Shown: positions 1-8,191 of the stretch, one piece after another | Layout: each line of letters begins with the position of its first letter | How positions within the stretch are numbered: position 1 is the stretch's first letter | Origin: a virus | Strand: one strand, 5' to 3' | DNA length: 29,890 nt | IMG/VR virus record: IMGVR_UViG_3300005613_000303 | Location: 1 to 29,890 of that record | Position numbers and translations under genes: made by a program | The notes under the pieces: generated by a model | The model's database searches: none | Told to the model about the DNA's origin: nothing | What the model saw: only the letters and a program-made list of their open reading frames with translations

Positions 1-707
1 GTAAACGCAAAATCAATAAATCCTTTTTCCAACTCAACAATTTCTCTCGCCATACTATATATGTGTAGTTTAAATGTATCGTTAACTTCGCTACTGTGTT
101 CTTCACACCATACCCTAAATAGTTTAGCATTTCCCTCAACGTGTAAAGACTCATCTTTTAAACTCCAATCATTTATTTGTGTCATTCCTAAATACTTACC
201 TAGTCTTTCAAAGTTCTTAAGCATAATAAAGCTACCGAATAATGAAATACCTTCTAGTAGTATTCCCTTAGCCAAAGACAAACCAAAGTTATCTTTAAAC
301 ACCTCATCTTGCATATAGGTATTCTTCTCAGCTGTTTCTTTGTGCCGTAAGAAGTCTGTGTAGTATGAGTCTGGAAACCCTAAGGTATCATTCAGGAGGT
401 TGTACCCTCTTTGATGCTCGAACTCTCTACACATAAAGCTTGTAAGCATACCTCTTACTTCATTGTTCTTGATGTAGTTAAGAAGAGGTAGGTACCCTTG
501 TGCTACATTCTTATCACTCTGTGTAAAGATTGAGAGAATATTCTTAATAAACTCTTTCTCTTCTGTAGGTGCTTTCTTATAGTCTTCTACATCTTTAGAG
601 AGGTCAGCCTCATCTGAAATCCAATGCATATTCTCACTCAACTGTCTGTAGTCCTCAGCCCAAGGGAATCTAAATTCCTTGTAGGCTATACTATACTCTG
701 TCAACAT
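1..707 (-). CDS. nrdB: Ribonucleotide reductase class Ia small subunit (3' end outside window)
   Basis: Makes and holds the diiron-tyrosyl radical that NrdA needs to reduce ribonucleotides. The reading frame opens at the ATG at 707, five bases after the nrdA stop, behind AAGGTT, and stays open to the left edge (235 codons seen). Expected ligands are visible: D65, E95, H98, E152, E186 and H189, with the radical tyrosine at Y102 (the E. coli D84/E115/H118/Y122/E204/E238/H241 pattern; the last two spacings match exactly). The E95-E152 distance is about 30 residues shorter than in E. coli, so the protein is compact. It forms one transcription unit with nrdA. The 3' end is not in the window. Confidence 0.93.
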   Translation of the reverse strand, partial: MLTEYSIAYKEFRFPWAEDYRQLSENMHWISDEADLSKDVEDYKKAPTEEKEFIKNILSIFTQSDKNVAQGYLPLLNYIKNNEVRGMLTSFMCREFEHQRGYNLLNDTLGFPDSYYTDFLRHKETAEKNTYMQDEVFKDNFGLSLAKGILLEGISLFGSFIMLKNFERLGKYLGMTQINDWSLKDESLHVEGNAKLFRVWCEEHSSEVNDTFKLHIYSMAREIVELEKGFIDFAF

Positions 708-711
708 CTTT

Positions 712-2454
712 TTAACCTTGGCAACTTATACATTCTGTTTCTCCTTGTACTCCATCTTTAAGAGCGTTACGTTCAATCTTAACGTTTACCTTCTCTACTT
801 TACCAGCACTCTCTGTACGTAAGTAGTATAGTCCTTTTAAAGGAACTCCCATACCGTACTCACTAAAGGCTCTTCTATGTACATCATTTACATAACCTCT
901 ATCAGCTCCTGTTTTAAAGAATACATTAACTGATTGTCCTTGACAGATATACTCCTGTCTAGCCCGAGCTTGTTCTACTACCCAACGCTGGTCCAATTCA
1001 AAAGAGGTTTTAAATACCTTCTTATCCTCTTCACTCATCCATTCTAAATGTTGTACGCTACCATCATGTTCCATAATAGATTGCCATACTTCATCTTCAG
1101 TAGTACCATAACTTTCTAAATCAATACAGAATAAGTATTCTTTTAAAGCTGGATTCTTAACTAGATAACTACCTACTCTCGTCTTATGTGTATAGCAGTT
1201 AGACGCCCTAGGTTCAATACTAGCAGAAACACCAAGAATAATACTACTGTTAGCATTAGGGGCAACAGCAAGAAGATGAGTATTACGTACACCATAACCA
1301 ATAGCATCCAATGCCTCACCCTTCTCTGTAGCAAGTCTCTTCGTAGCTTCAAGTGCTTTCTCCTTTATGTGTTTAAACATTCCTCTATTTACACTAATAG
1401 CTAGTGATGATTCAAACGGGATAGAGTTCCATTGTAAATAATCATGGAAGCCCATAGCTCCTAAACCTAAACTTCTTTCCATCTCAGCACTATACTTAGC
1501 TCTATGTAATTCATCTGGTGCATTGTCAATAAAGAATTGTAGTACGTTATCTAGCATCTCAATCAAATCACCTATAAAATATTCGTCTTCTTTCCATTCA
1601 TCATAAGTCTCTAAGTTAACAGAGGATAAACAACAGACACCACTTCTCTCTTCATCCGTTGGTAAGTGTATCTCATTACATAAGTTACTCCCATTTATCC
1701 TAAGCCCTTTTTCTTTTAAAGCTGGATGCATTTTATCATTAGCTTCATCTAAGTAATTAATATATGGTTCACCAGTTCTAAATCTAGTAGTTATAATCTC
1801 TTCCCATAGCTCTCGGGAATCTACAATCTCTGTGATATCTAAGGTGTGTGGGTCAACTAAACACCACTTCTCTCCATTGTCTACAGCTTTAATAAAATCA
1901 TCTGTAATGTTTACTCCATGGTGTAGGTTAAGGTTCTTTCTGTTGAGGTCTCCAGTAGGTGTTCTCATCTTAATAAACTCTAGAATCTCAGGGTGGTCAA
2001 TGTTTAAGTAAGCACCATAGCTTCCTCTTCTAGTCTTCCCTTGTCTGTACGCTATCATATCAGCATCTACTGTGTGAAGGAAACCATTCACTCCTGGTGT
2101 TACATCACTCATGCTTCTAACGTCTGACCAATGCCCTCCAATACCACCACCTTTAACAGATAACCATCTAATCTCGGTAGTGTGGTCACATAGTCCTTGT
2201 ATACTATCATCAACATAAGTAGTAAAACAACTTATAGGCATACCTTTAGGTTTCTCTCCTTCTAATATAGCATTACTTAGGATAGGAGAACTAAACATAA
2301 ACCATTGTTTTTTAATGTATTGGTAGATACGCTTAGAATGTTCTTTGTTACTACCAAAACAAGTACTTGCTCTAAGGAAAGCATCGTCAATAGATTCCCC
2401 CTCTCTACAATAATGTTTTTGTAGTAGCTCAGTTGCAAAATCTGTGAATGGCAT
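712..2454 (-). CDS. nrdA: Ribonucleotide reductase class Ia large subunit
   Basis: Reduces NDPs to dNDPs together with NrdB, feeding phage DNA synthesis. 580 aa. Catalytic motif N257-L-C259-N-E261 matches the E. coli N437/C439/E441 site; redox cysteines are C76 and C274 or C275; the radical-transfer pair is Y543-Y544; the C-terminal shuttle pair is C575/C578. The protein starts directly in the helical domain: the ~90-residue N-terminal ATP cone of E. coli NrdA is absent, so dATP overall-activity inhibition is probably lost, as in many phage enzymes. ATG preceded by AGGAG. It overlaps by one base the small exported protein gene upstream and is followed at once by nrdB. Confidence 0.95.
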   Translation of the reverse strand: MPFTDFATELLQKHYCREGESIDDAFLRASTCFGSNKEHSKRIYQYIKKQWFMFSSPILSNAILEGEKPKGMPISCFTTYVDDSIQGLCDHTTEIRWLSVKGGGIGGHWSDVRSMSDVTPGVNGFLHTVDADMIAYRQGKTRRGSYGAYLNIDHPEILEFIKMRTPTGDLNRKNLNLHHGVNITDDFIKAVDNGEKWCLVDPHTLDITEIVDSRELWEEIITTRFRTGEPYINYLDEANDKMHPALKEKGLRINGSNLCNEIHLPTDEERSGVCCLSSVNLETYDEWKEDEYFIGDLIEMLDNVLQFFIDNAPDELHRAKYSAEMERSLGLGAMGFHDYLQWNSIPFESSLAISVNRGMFKHIKEKALEATKRLATEKGEALDAIGYGVRNTHLLAVAPNANSSIILGVSASIEPRASNCYTHKTRVGSYLVKNPALKEYLFCIDLESYGTTEDEVWQSIMEHDGSVQHLEWMSEEDKKVFKTSFELDQRWVVEQARARQEYICQGQSVNVFFKTGADRGYVNDVHRRAFSEYGMGVPLKGLYYLRTESAGKVEKVNVKIERNALKDGVQGETECISCQG

Positions 2455-2681
2455 TAGAAACTCCTATACGAGGTAAGTGTACAAATCTCTTGTGTTACTG
2501 GTGTATGTGTAAGGATACATACTACCTTAAGAATTTTAACCTCTTTCTTTTCTACCTTACAACATTGTGTACAGGACTCATTGTTGTTATCCTTATGTAG
2601 GAAAGGTATATCACCATGTTCTACATTTGCTGATACAGTTATTGTAAGTGTAGCTACAATAGCTAATAGTTTTTTAATCAT
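2454..2681 (-). CDS. Small exported cysteine-rich protein, function unknown
   Basis: 75 aa. Residues 1-18 form a typical Sec signal peptide: MIKK, then a hydrophobic stretch, then a likely cleavage site after VSA. No lipobox is visible. The mature part is about 57 residues with a C-x-x-C-C cluster and two more cysteines, so it could form disulfides or bind metal in the periplasm. Start ATG sits behind GGAGGAAG inside the end of the DUF3310 gene, and its end overlaps the nrdA start. A periplasmic product inside a nucleotide-metabolism operon is unexpected. I do not recognise the family. Confidence 0.7.
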   Translation of the reverse strand: MIKKLLAIVATLTITVSANVEHGDIPFLHKDNNNESCTQCCKVEKKEVKILKVVCILTHTPVTQEICTLTSYRSF

Positions 2682-3027
2682 TTTCTTCCTCCTCTTTATT
2701 TTTAATTAGTATTTCTAAGTAGTGTTGTGCTTTTTTTAAATCTTCAATACCATTTTTGTTTTTGTACCTAGAAATATACTTTATAATATTTCCCTCTATG
2801 TAATCTATCTTATTCTTTGTGATGTAGTCTATAGGTTGTATTGCCATCTTGTAGTGGTCTCCTCCAACTTGCTTATCCTTTTGCTCGGTAGCTTCCTTAC
2901 CATACCTACCATAGTAATCGCCTGGCATACCACTATACTCTTGTTCAAATGTAGGCTTACTCCAACGGTTCTTCTCCCATTGTTTCATCTCTTCCTCTGC
3001 CTTTTTGTATGCTTCATGATATCCCAT
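2674..3027 (-). CDS. DUF3310 protein, related to T7 gp1.7 nucleotide kinase
   Basis: 117 aa. The C-terminal half (about residues 50-110) carries the DUF3310 signature: VGGDHYK, QPIDYI, then EGNIIKYISRYKNKNG and DLKKAQHYLE. In T7 this domain is in gp1.7, reported as a nucleotide kinase acting on dGMP and dTMP; assignment of that activity here is inference from the family. The N-terminal ~45 residues are charged and Trp/Tyr-rich without a recognised domain. Strong AAAGGAGGT ribosome site eight bases before the ATG. It lies between the MazG-like gene and the exported small protein, with nrdAB downstream, which fits dNTP supply. Confidence 0.8.
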   Translation of the reverse strand: MGYHEAYKKAEEEMKQWEKNRWSKPTFEQEYSGMPGDYYGRYGKEATEQKDKQVGGDHYKMAIQPIDYITKNKIDYIEGNIIKYISRYKNKNGIEDLKKAQHYLEILIKNKEEEEND

Positions 3028-3028
3028 A

Positions 3029-3331
3029 TTAAGCTACCTCCTTTACAAATACTCCATCACTTCTTAAGTATCCTTTCCTATCTTTAATCTCATTGTAAGC
3101 TTGGTTCACACAAGAATCAAACCATAAATCAGATACTAAAGCTAATCCTCTTAGTGTAACATACACATCACCAATAGCATCAGACAGTTCATCCTTATCA
3201 TTTATAGATAGGGCTGATATTACTTCAGTAGCTTCTTCAAGCATCTTAACTGCCTGACCTAAAGGTGTACCATACATAGGTATCTGTCTCTCTATAAACC
3301 ATTGGTCTATCTTTACATTTAGTTCATCCAT
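3029..3331 (-). CDS. MazG-like nucleotide pyrophosphohydrolase
   Basis: 100 aa. The all-alpha NTP-PPase metal motif is visible: E32-E33-x-x-E36, then E48-x-x-D51, followed by IGDVYVTL (D55). Single-domain MazG proteins of phages hydrolyse (d)NTPs or related nucleotides; a role in nucleotide recycling or in lowering ppGpp has been proposed for marine phages. The gene starts on an ATG that overlaps the stop codon of the upstream gene (TAATG) behind AAAGGAG, so it is probably translationally coupled. It sits in the nucleotide-metabolism block with DUF3310 and nrdAB. Confidence 0.8.
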   Translation of the reverse strand: MDELNVKIDQWFIERQIPMYGTPLGQAVKMLEEATEVISALSINDKDELSDAIGDVYVTLRGLALVSDLWFDSCVNQAYNEIKDRKGYLRSDGVFVKEVA

Positions 3332-3732
3332 TAATACTCCTTTAATGTTTTCATAAGTTTAAGTAAGTCTACTAGTTGTATTTTACTAGCGTTATTATCT
3401 CCTCCAAATACAATACGGTTAGGTATTCTATCTAGTATTTCTCTAAGGACATCAGTAGGTATAAGTATACTAGCTAATACTTTATCCCCCTTTACCAGGT
3501 TCTGTACCCAAATATCAGATTCAGTTGCATTAATACCACTAGGCTTTCCCCAGCTCTCCAGCTCTATACAGATATTACCTGTAGTAGCCCATCTATCCCT
3601 CTCTGTTTTAACCTCACAGGTCTTAACACCTTTAAACAAATCATCTATATGTTGTTCCCAATGTTGCCCGAACTCTAAGTCTACATCAAACTTCTTTAAT
3701 TCTTTAATATCTTTACTATTATTTAAGCTCAT
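3331..3732 (-). CDS. Putative PD-(D/E)XK-type nuclease
   Basis: 133 aa. The first ~75 residues look like a small restriction-endonuclease-like core: an acidic pair near residues 30-31, then E40-V-K42 (the E-x-K of the D...(D/E)xK motif), followed by the ERDRWATTGN and WGKPSGINAT blocks I associate with a widespread phage protein family. It may supply host-DNA degradation or the exonuclease role that T7 gp6 fills, since no gp6-like gene is seen; that is inference. It overlaps the upstream small gene by 14 bases and sits just downstream of DNA polymerase in map order. A fold search would settle the assignment. Confidence 0.5.
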   Translation of the reverse strand: MSLNNSKDIKELKKFDVDLEFGQHWEQHIDDLFKGVKTCEVKTERDRWATTGNICIELESWGKPSGINATESDIWVQNLVKGDKVLASILIPTDVLREILDRIPNRIVFGGDNNASKIQLVDLLKLMKTLKEY

Positions 3733-3994
3733 TTAAAACCTTTAGTTCTGTCTCTACTAGCCTTACTATAGTATTTAGTATAGTAACCTCTTCTTTTTTT
3801 ACTTCATCTAAAAAGTAAGATGACTTGGAGTATTCTATAACCTCTTCCTCAATCTTTTTGTACTCTTCTTCATCATCAATAGTACCAAACTTTTCTTTTA
3901 ATTTATTTGCTGTTACCCAAGCGTACGTGTCTAGACTAGAGGCAAGTTCATTAAAGACTTTTGCTTTCCTTGCTTGATTATCATTCTCTACCAT
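3719..3994 (-). CDS. Hypothetical protein, helical
   Basis: 91 aa, highly charged and predicted helical throughout, with Glu/Lys-rich central region; no domain recognised. ATG behind AAGGAGAG. It follows the DNA polymerase gene after 15 bases and overlaps the putative nuclease gene, so it belongs to the replication operon. No membrane segment, no cysteines. Confidence 0.65.
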   Translation of the reverse strand: MVENDNQARKAKVFNELASSLDTYAWVTANKLKEKFGTIDDEEEYKKIEEEVIEYSKSSYFLDEVKKEEVTILNTIVRLVETELKVLNELK

Positions 3995-4009
3995 TTACTC
4001 TCCTTATTT

Positions 4010-5740
4010 TTAGTGGGTATCTGCCCAATTTATGCCTACTTTAGCTTCACCTTCAAGCTTACATCTCCATAATATCTTTTCTTCAACTATGCTGAAACAT
4101 TCAACAGCTATTCTTGAGGCAAAGTCTGCATCACATTCTCTTACTTCCATTTGTATCTCATCATGTATATTACCCACGAACTTATAGTCCAGGTTCTCTT
4201 CTTTTAATCTTCTGTCTAACTCTACTACATAGTACTTCATTATGTAAGCACCTGCTGATTGTAGTAGTACATTAAGAGCAGCGTGTGGGCTTCTTACAAA
4301 AAGTCGTCTGCCAGTGACTCCTCTGAGATACCCTCTTTTAGCAGCTGTTTGTACTCCTTCGACAAGTCTAGCAAGTCCATTTGTCTTCGCAAGAAATTGA
4401 CCTTTAAGTCTTTTACCTTCTGACGCCGTTCCATTGACGATTTCTCCAATCTTAGCATCTCCTGCTCCGTAAAGAAATCCATATATAAATGTTTTGGCAT
4501 TGTCTCTAGTTGGCAGTCCTGCTGCTTGTTGGTTAGCCGTGTGTATATCTTCTTCAATAAGTTTCTTACCATATGCACCTCCATCATATCGTGCTAAGTA
4601 GTGACTAAGTGTTCTAAGTTCTAGTCCACTAGCATCACATCCTACTAACCTATATCCTTTTGGTACAGTAAATAAACTACGAGCATTCTCACCTTGATAA
4701 GCACGTACACTAGGCACCTGTGCTAGGTTTGGGCTACTATGTGTAAATCTTCCAGTTACTGCACCAAGGATGTTAGCTCCTCCGTGTATTCTATTATCTT
4801 TTCCTACTTTTTTTAACCAAGCGTTATCACCTTCTGATAACTGCCCTAGTAACTTCTTAACCTCTTGGTAGTGTAGTAGAGGGGATGCCCAATCTTTATC
4901 TCTAAACATATCTTTAAGTGTTCTACTATCAGTCCTAGGTTTGCCTTTGTCTGTAAGTAGCCACTGTTGTTTACCATATAACTTCTCTACCCACCATACA
5001 ATATGGTTACCACTGCCTGGGTTGAAGTGAGTAAGCTCTATAGGTTGATTCTCCCCTACTGTGTACACATTAAGCCTCCTAAATGGATTCTTAGGTGTCC
5101 TTGTCTTTCCTTTAGGTAGAAATAAAGGTGTAAACACATTATGTAATGCATCAATAGCCTCTTCTAGCTCAGTCACAAGCTCTAGGTGTAATTCTCTTGC
5201 TTTTTGGAGGTCAAAGTACCAACCGTTTATGTGTTGTTGTGTTACTATCTTTTGTACGTTCTGTTCTAGCTCTAATGCTTCCTTTGGGAGCCAAGGTGTC
5301 TTTCTTTTTAAGTGTTGATATACTTTTACAGTTACTTCAACATCTCTTTTACAATAGACGTCCATTTCTTCTGAATATTTTGACCAATCACTATGAGTTC
5401 CCTTAGCATATCCTAATCTCTCCCCATAAGCATCTAAACTATGACCAAAACTAATATCTTTATCATAATATGCTAGTCTACCAAGTAATAGTGTATCTAC
5501 TACCTCTATATCCTCTCTAATCTTAGTTGTACCTAGTTTATTTAAGGCTGGTATATCGAACCCTATGATATTGTGCCCTACTATTGTAGTAGCTGTGTTG
5601 AGAGAATCAATTAATGTATTTACGTCTAAAAATTTTTCATATTTTTTCGATTCCATACAATAGGTGTACCCTACCCAAAACTTAGTACACTCAAGGAGTA
5701 GATTATCTGTTTCTATATCAAAGACTAAAGTCCTACTCAT
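4010..5740 (-). CDS. Family A DNA polymerase, T7 gp5-like
   Basis: 576 aa replicative polymerase with 3'-5' exonuclease. Exonuclease acids D8, E10, D62 and D133 (in YCKRD) are present. Polymerase motif A is D369-ASGLELR, motif B is R412-DNAKTFIYGFLYGAG (K416, Y420), motif C is H526-D527-E, and the chain ends in the terminal His typical of T7 gp5. T7 gp5 is 704 aa; the missing length is spread over the exonuclease region, the thioredoxin-binding insert in the thumb (shortened but with a basic PKGKTRTPKNPFRR stretch still there) and the segment between motifs B and C. ATG behind AAAGGAAC, overlapping the end of the endonuclease VII-like gene. Confidence 0.95.
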   Translation of the reverse strand: MSRTLVFDIETDNLLLECTKFWVGYTYCMESKKYEKFLDVNTLIDSLNTATTIVGHNIIGFDIPALNKLGTTKIREDIEVVDTLLLGRLAYYDKDISFGHSLDAYGERLGYAKGTHSDWSKYSEEMDVYCKRDVEVTVKVYQHLKRKTPWLPKEALELEQNVQKIVTQQHINGWYFDLQKARELHLELVTELEEAIDALHNVFTPLFLPKGKTRTPKNPFRRLNVYTVGENQPIELTHFNPGSGNHIVWWVEKLYGKQQWLLTDKGKPRTDSRTLKDMFRDKDWASPLLHYQEVKKLLGQLSEGDNAWLKKVGKDNRIHGGANILGAVTGRFTHSSPNLAQVPSVRAYQGENARSLFTVPKGYRLVGCDASGLELRTLSHYLARYDGGAYGKKLIEEDIHTANQQAAGLPTRDNAKTFIYGFLYGAGDAKIGEIVNGTASEGKRLKGQFLAKTNGLARLVEGVQTAAKRGYLRGVTGRRLFVRSPHAALNVLLQSAGAYIMKYYVVELDRRLKEENLDYKFVGNIHDEIQMEVRECDADFASRIAVECFSIVEEKILWRCKLEGEAKVGINWADTH

Positions 5741-6143
5741 TATGTTCCTTTAAATAAGCTATTGCCTTAGATAGGATTCGTATATCGTCCTTACAATTTC
5801 CTAGCATTAAGTTGCATTTACTACATAATACACCCCTAACTTTTCCAGTAGCATGACAATGGCCTATATGTGTATGGAAGTCTCTCAACTTTATCTGTTT
5901 ATTACAAATACCACAGGAATTCTTTTGTAATGTATATAGTTCTAGTACATCTTCTGGTGTAGTTCCATATAGTCTCTTTATATCTGATGCATACTTCATT
6001 TCTTTTTTATCTGGATTACTGTAATGTATTTGCCTTGCAATCTTAGTACATGCTCTACATTGTGCCTTAACTCCTTTACCATCTCCTCTGTTATAAAAAT
6101 CAGAAGTCTGTTTCATCTCCAAACACTTTGTGCATTTCTTCAT
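5733..6143 (-). CDS. Endonuclease VII-like (T4 gp49 family) protein
   Basis: 136 aa. N-terminal zinc ribbon C4/C7/C29/C32; C-terminal endonuclease VII motif with C77/C80, HCH at 95-97, GKVRG, and C107-x-x-C110-N. Family members cut Holliday junctions and branched DNA before packaging, and related HNH-type proteins also act as homing nucleases. Odd point: where the family normally has Asp in (V/I)DHCH there is Gly94 (codon GGC; Asp would be GAC), a one-base difference at a metal-binding catalytic position. The gene starts inside the primase-helicase end behind GAGGAG and overlaps the polymerase start, so it is fully embedded in the replication operon. Confidence 0.8.
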   Translation of the reverse strand: MKKCTKCLEMKQTSDFYNRGDGKGVKAQCRACTKIARQIHYSNPDKKEMKYASDIKRLYGTTPEDVLELYTLQKNSCGICNKQIKLRDFHTHIGHCHATGKVRGVLCSKCNLMLGNCKDDIRILSKAIAYLKEHNE

Positions 6144-7749
6144 TAACTTTCTCCTCTACATTCTCTGGTACTAGTCTTCCTATTTCAGGATAATATTTAG
6201 CATGACCAAGTATCCCTACTTTCTCACCCTCTTCCCTATCTTTTAAACATCTAAGCACTCTTAAGTTTTTATTTTCCTCATCTTGTTGATTCCCCTCTAA
6301 TCCTATCACCTTATCACTAAGTTGCCCTATACTTCCAGAGCCTCTTAGGTGTGATAAAGATGTTTTCTCCCCATCTTCATGCCCTTTAGCCCCTGGGAGC
6401 CTCTTTAGATGAGAGACTAATATCATCCCTACCCCTGTTTCTTCCACAAGGCTTCTAAGCTTAGTCATTAGAACATCAATTACTCTTCTCTCGTTATCCC
6501 CCATATCTTCAAGCCCAGATACAACGATACTAATATGGTCTAATATTATCACATCACATTCTGCCCCTACAGCTAAAAATCTTAACTTGTTTAATAAATT
6601 ATCACTATCTAGTGAACCAAAGTGATTGTATAAGTACAACTTTCCTGGTTCAATTATTTTTTCATAAGCTGCTTCTATCTTTGGTATGTTTTCCTTGTTG
6701 CCTCTAAAATCATTCCAGTTTTTCTTTCCTGTTATAGACGCATCCATTTCTATGCCTAAGTATGCTCTTTTTGATACATTATTACTCTCCTCAAGTGCTA
6801 CGTGTCCTATAGTAAGTCCATGTGTTGTTAATAGATGGTGCCCTATTTCTTTAGTTATTGTAGACTTCCCCATACCAGAGCCAGACACTATAGTAGTTAT
6901 AGCCCTTTTAGATATCTCTAGCCCAGTATATTTTGTGGTGTATACTGAATCATTATTATCATCATCTAATAGTGATGCTATTCCGCCATCATTCGCATTA
7001 ACGATACCGTCTGGTGTGTACTTCTTTATCTCATAATAATGTTTAATAACACCAGCTTTGCCCAGCTTCTGTAAAACATCATTGAAGTCTTTATACTCTC
7101 CAAGGTCTATTGTGCGTATCTTACCTGGTGTAAATAATGTACTACATTCTTGTATTGCTCTCTTACCTGGCTCATCATTATCAAAGGCTAGAAGTATCTC
7201 TTCATATGAATTGATAAATTCTAAATGTTCTTTTAAATCTTTCTTAGCTGATTGGGCACCATTATTAATACTAATAACTGGGTACTTGCCCCCTAGTGCA
7301 TCTGCTATAGATAAGGCATCTAATTCTCCCTCTGTGATAACAATTCTTTTACCTCCACTTCTCCATTTATTTAAACCAAAAGGCACAGCCCTCTTAGCAT
7401 CACCTTTCCAACTAAATGTTTTATCTGCGTATCTAAACTTCTGTGCTACTATTTTTCCATCTTTATCAAAGTGGTTAATAATATGTGTACCATCACTTCC
7501 TTTGTAGTAGTTGTACTGTTTAAACATATCGGGTGAGATACCTCTTATCTTGCTAACAATAGGTACTGTTTCTGATTTACTCCATGTTTCATCTTCAAAC
7601 ACTTCTTTATTTCCTTTTCCTTTGTACTCACTATCTACCCAAGCACTATCGCAACTAAAACATTTCATCATTCCAGGTACTTCTGCATTGGGAACCTCAC
7701 TAGCTGCGTCAGAGCTACTACAGTGTGGGCATTCTATATGTCTCTTCAA
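6100..7749 (-). CDS. Primase-helicase, T7 gp4-like
   Basis: 549 aa bifunctional replisome protein (T7 gp4 is 566 aa). N-terminal zinc-binding domain C7/C10/C30/C33 reads the priming site. TOPRIM primase core has E140-G-E-L-D144 and D190-N-D192. The RecA-type helicase has Walker A GSGMGKS at 290-296 and Walker B ending VIILDH, so full primase and helicase functions are expected. Start is TTG: AAAGGAG sits five bases before TTGAAGAG, and the TTG overlaps the TGA stop of the RusA-like gene, implying coupled translation. Its 3' end overlaps the endonuclease VII-like gene by 44 bases. Confidence 0.95.
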   Translation of the reverse strand: MKRHIECPHCSSSDAASEVPNAEVPGMMKCFSCDSAWVDSEYKGKGNKEVFEDETWSKSETVPIVSKIRGISPDMFKQYNYYKGSDGTHIINHFDKDGKIVAQKFRYADKTFSWKGDAKRAVPFGLNKWRSGGKRIVITEGELDALSIADALGGKYPVISINNGAQSAKKDLKEHLEFINSYEEILLAFDNDEPGKRAIQECSTLFTPGKIRTIDLGEYKDFNDVLQKLGKAGVIKHYYEIKKYTPDGIVNANDGGIASLLDDDNNDSVYTTKYTGLEISKRAITTIVSGSGMGKSTITKEIGHHLLTTHGLTIGHVALEESNNVSKRAYLGIEMDASITGKKNWNDFRGNKENIPKIEAAYEKIIEPGKLYLYNHFGSLDSDNLLNKLRFLAVGAECDVIILDHISIVVSGLEDMGDNERRVIDVLMTKLRSLVEETGVGMILVSHLKRLPGAKGHEDGEKTSLSHLRGSGSIGQLSDKVIGLEGNQQDEENKNLRVLRCLKDREEGEKVGILGHAKYYPEIGRLVPENVEEKVNEEMHKVFGDETDF

Positions 7750-8168
7750 GTAATCTCCTTTACCTCAATCTCACACCTTGGGTTATCTCTATCAATACCA
7801 CCGAACTCATATATTATTTTATCTAAGTGTGTGTAGTTATCATCAGGTAGGTTCTCATTTTCTACCAATGCATCACACACATATTTATCAATTACACTAC
7901 ATACGTTACTTATATCCCTTAACCTACTATCAGGTAAATATAACCTATAAACAAGGTTAAACTTCTCGTATCTAAACTCTAATCCTAAATCATTTACTAT
8001 CTTTTTCATAGCCTTTTTTAGATTATTGTTTAGGTGGAAAGGAATGTTACGGTAATTATTAAGGTTTAGGTAATGTCTTTTTTTCTTTCTTACCCCAACC
8101 TCAATGAATAGAGGAACTTCAAATACTGTAATCTCGGTTTCTATTTTTTTAGTATTTTCTATTTCCAT
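7746..8168 (-). CDS. RusA-like Holliday junction resolvase
   Basis: 140 aa, in the slot where T7 has its gene 3 junction endonuclease. The C-terminal half fits RusA-type nucleases: RD-I-S-N, then a helix ending DKYVCDAL, then a D-D pair before a beta-rich end (EFGGIDRDNPR, EIEV). In E. coli RusA the first motif is D-x-D-N; here the second Asp is Ser, so one catalytic acid is not where expected. A phage subfamily with the same GG(V/I)D..NPR ending exists as far as I recall. Start ATG has only AGGA nine bases upstream. Downstream primase-helicase is translationally coupled. Confidence 0.6.
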   Translation of the reverse strand: MEIENTKKIETEITVFEVPLFIEVGVRKKKRHYLNLNNYRNIPFHLNNNLKKAMKKIVNDLGLEFRYEKFNLVYRLYLPDSRLRDISNVCSVIDKYVCDALVENENLPDDNYTHLDKIIYEFGGIDRDNPRCEIEVKEIT

Positions 8169-8191
8169 AGATTATATCCTACTAACACCCC

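Noticed and set aside
4294-4587. 97-aa minus-strand frame inside the DNA polymerase gene
   Set aside because: It overlaps catalytic motifs B and beyond in another frame, has no ribosome site and no recognisable content.
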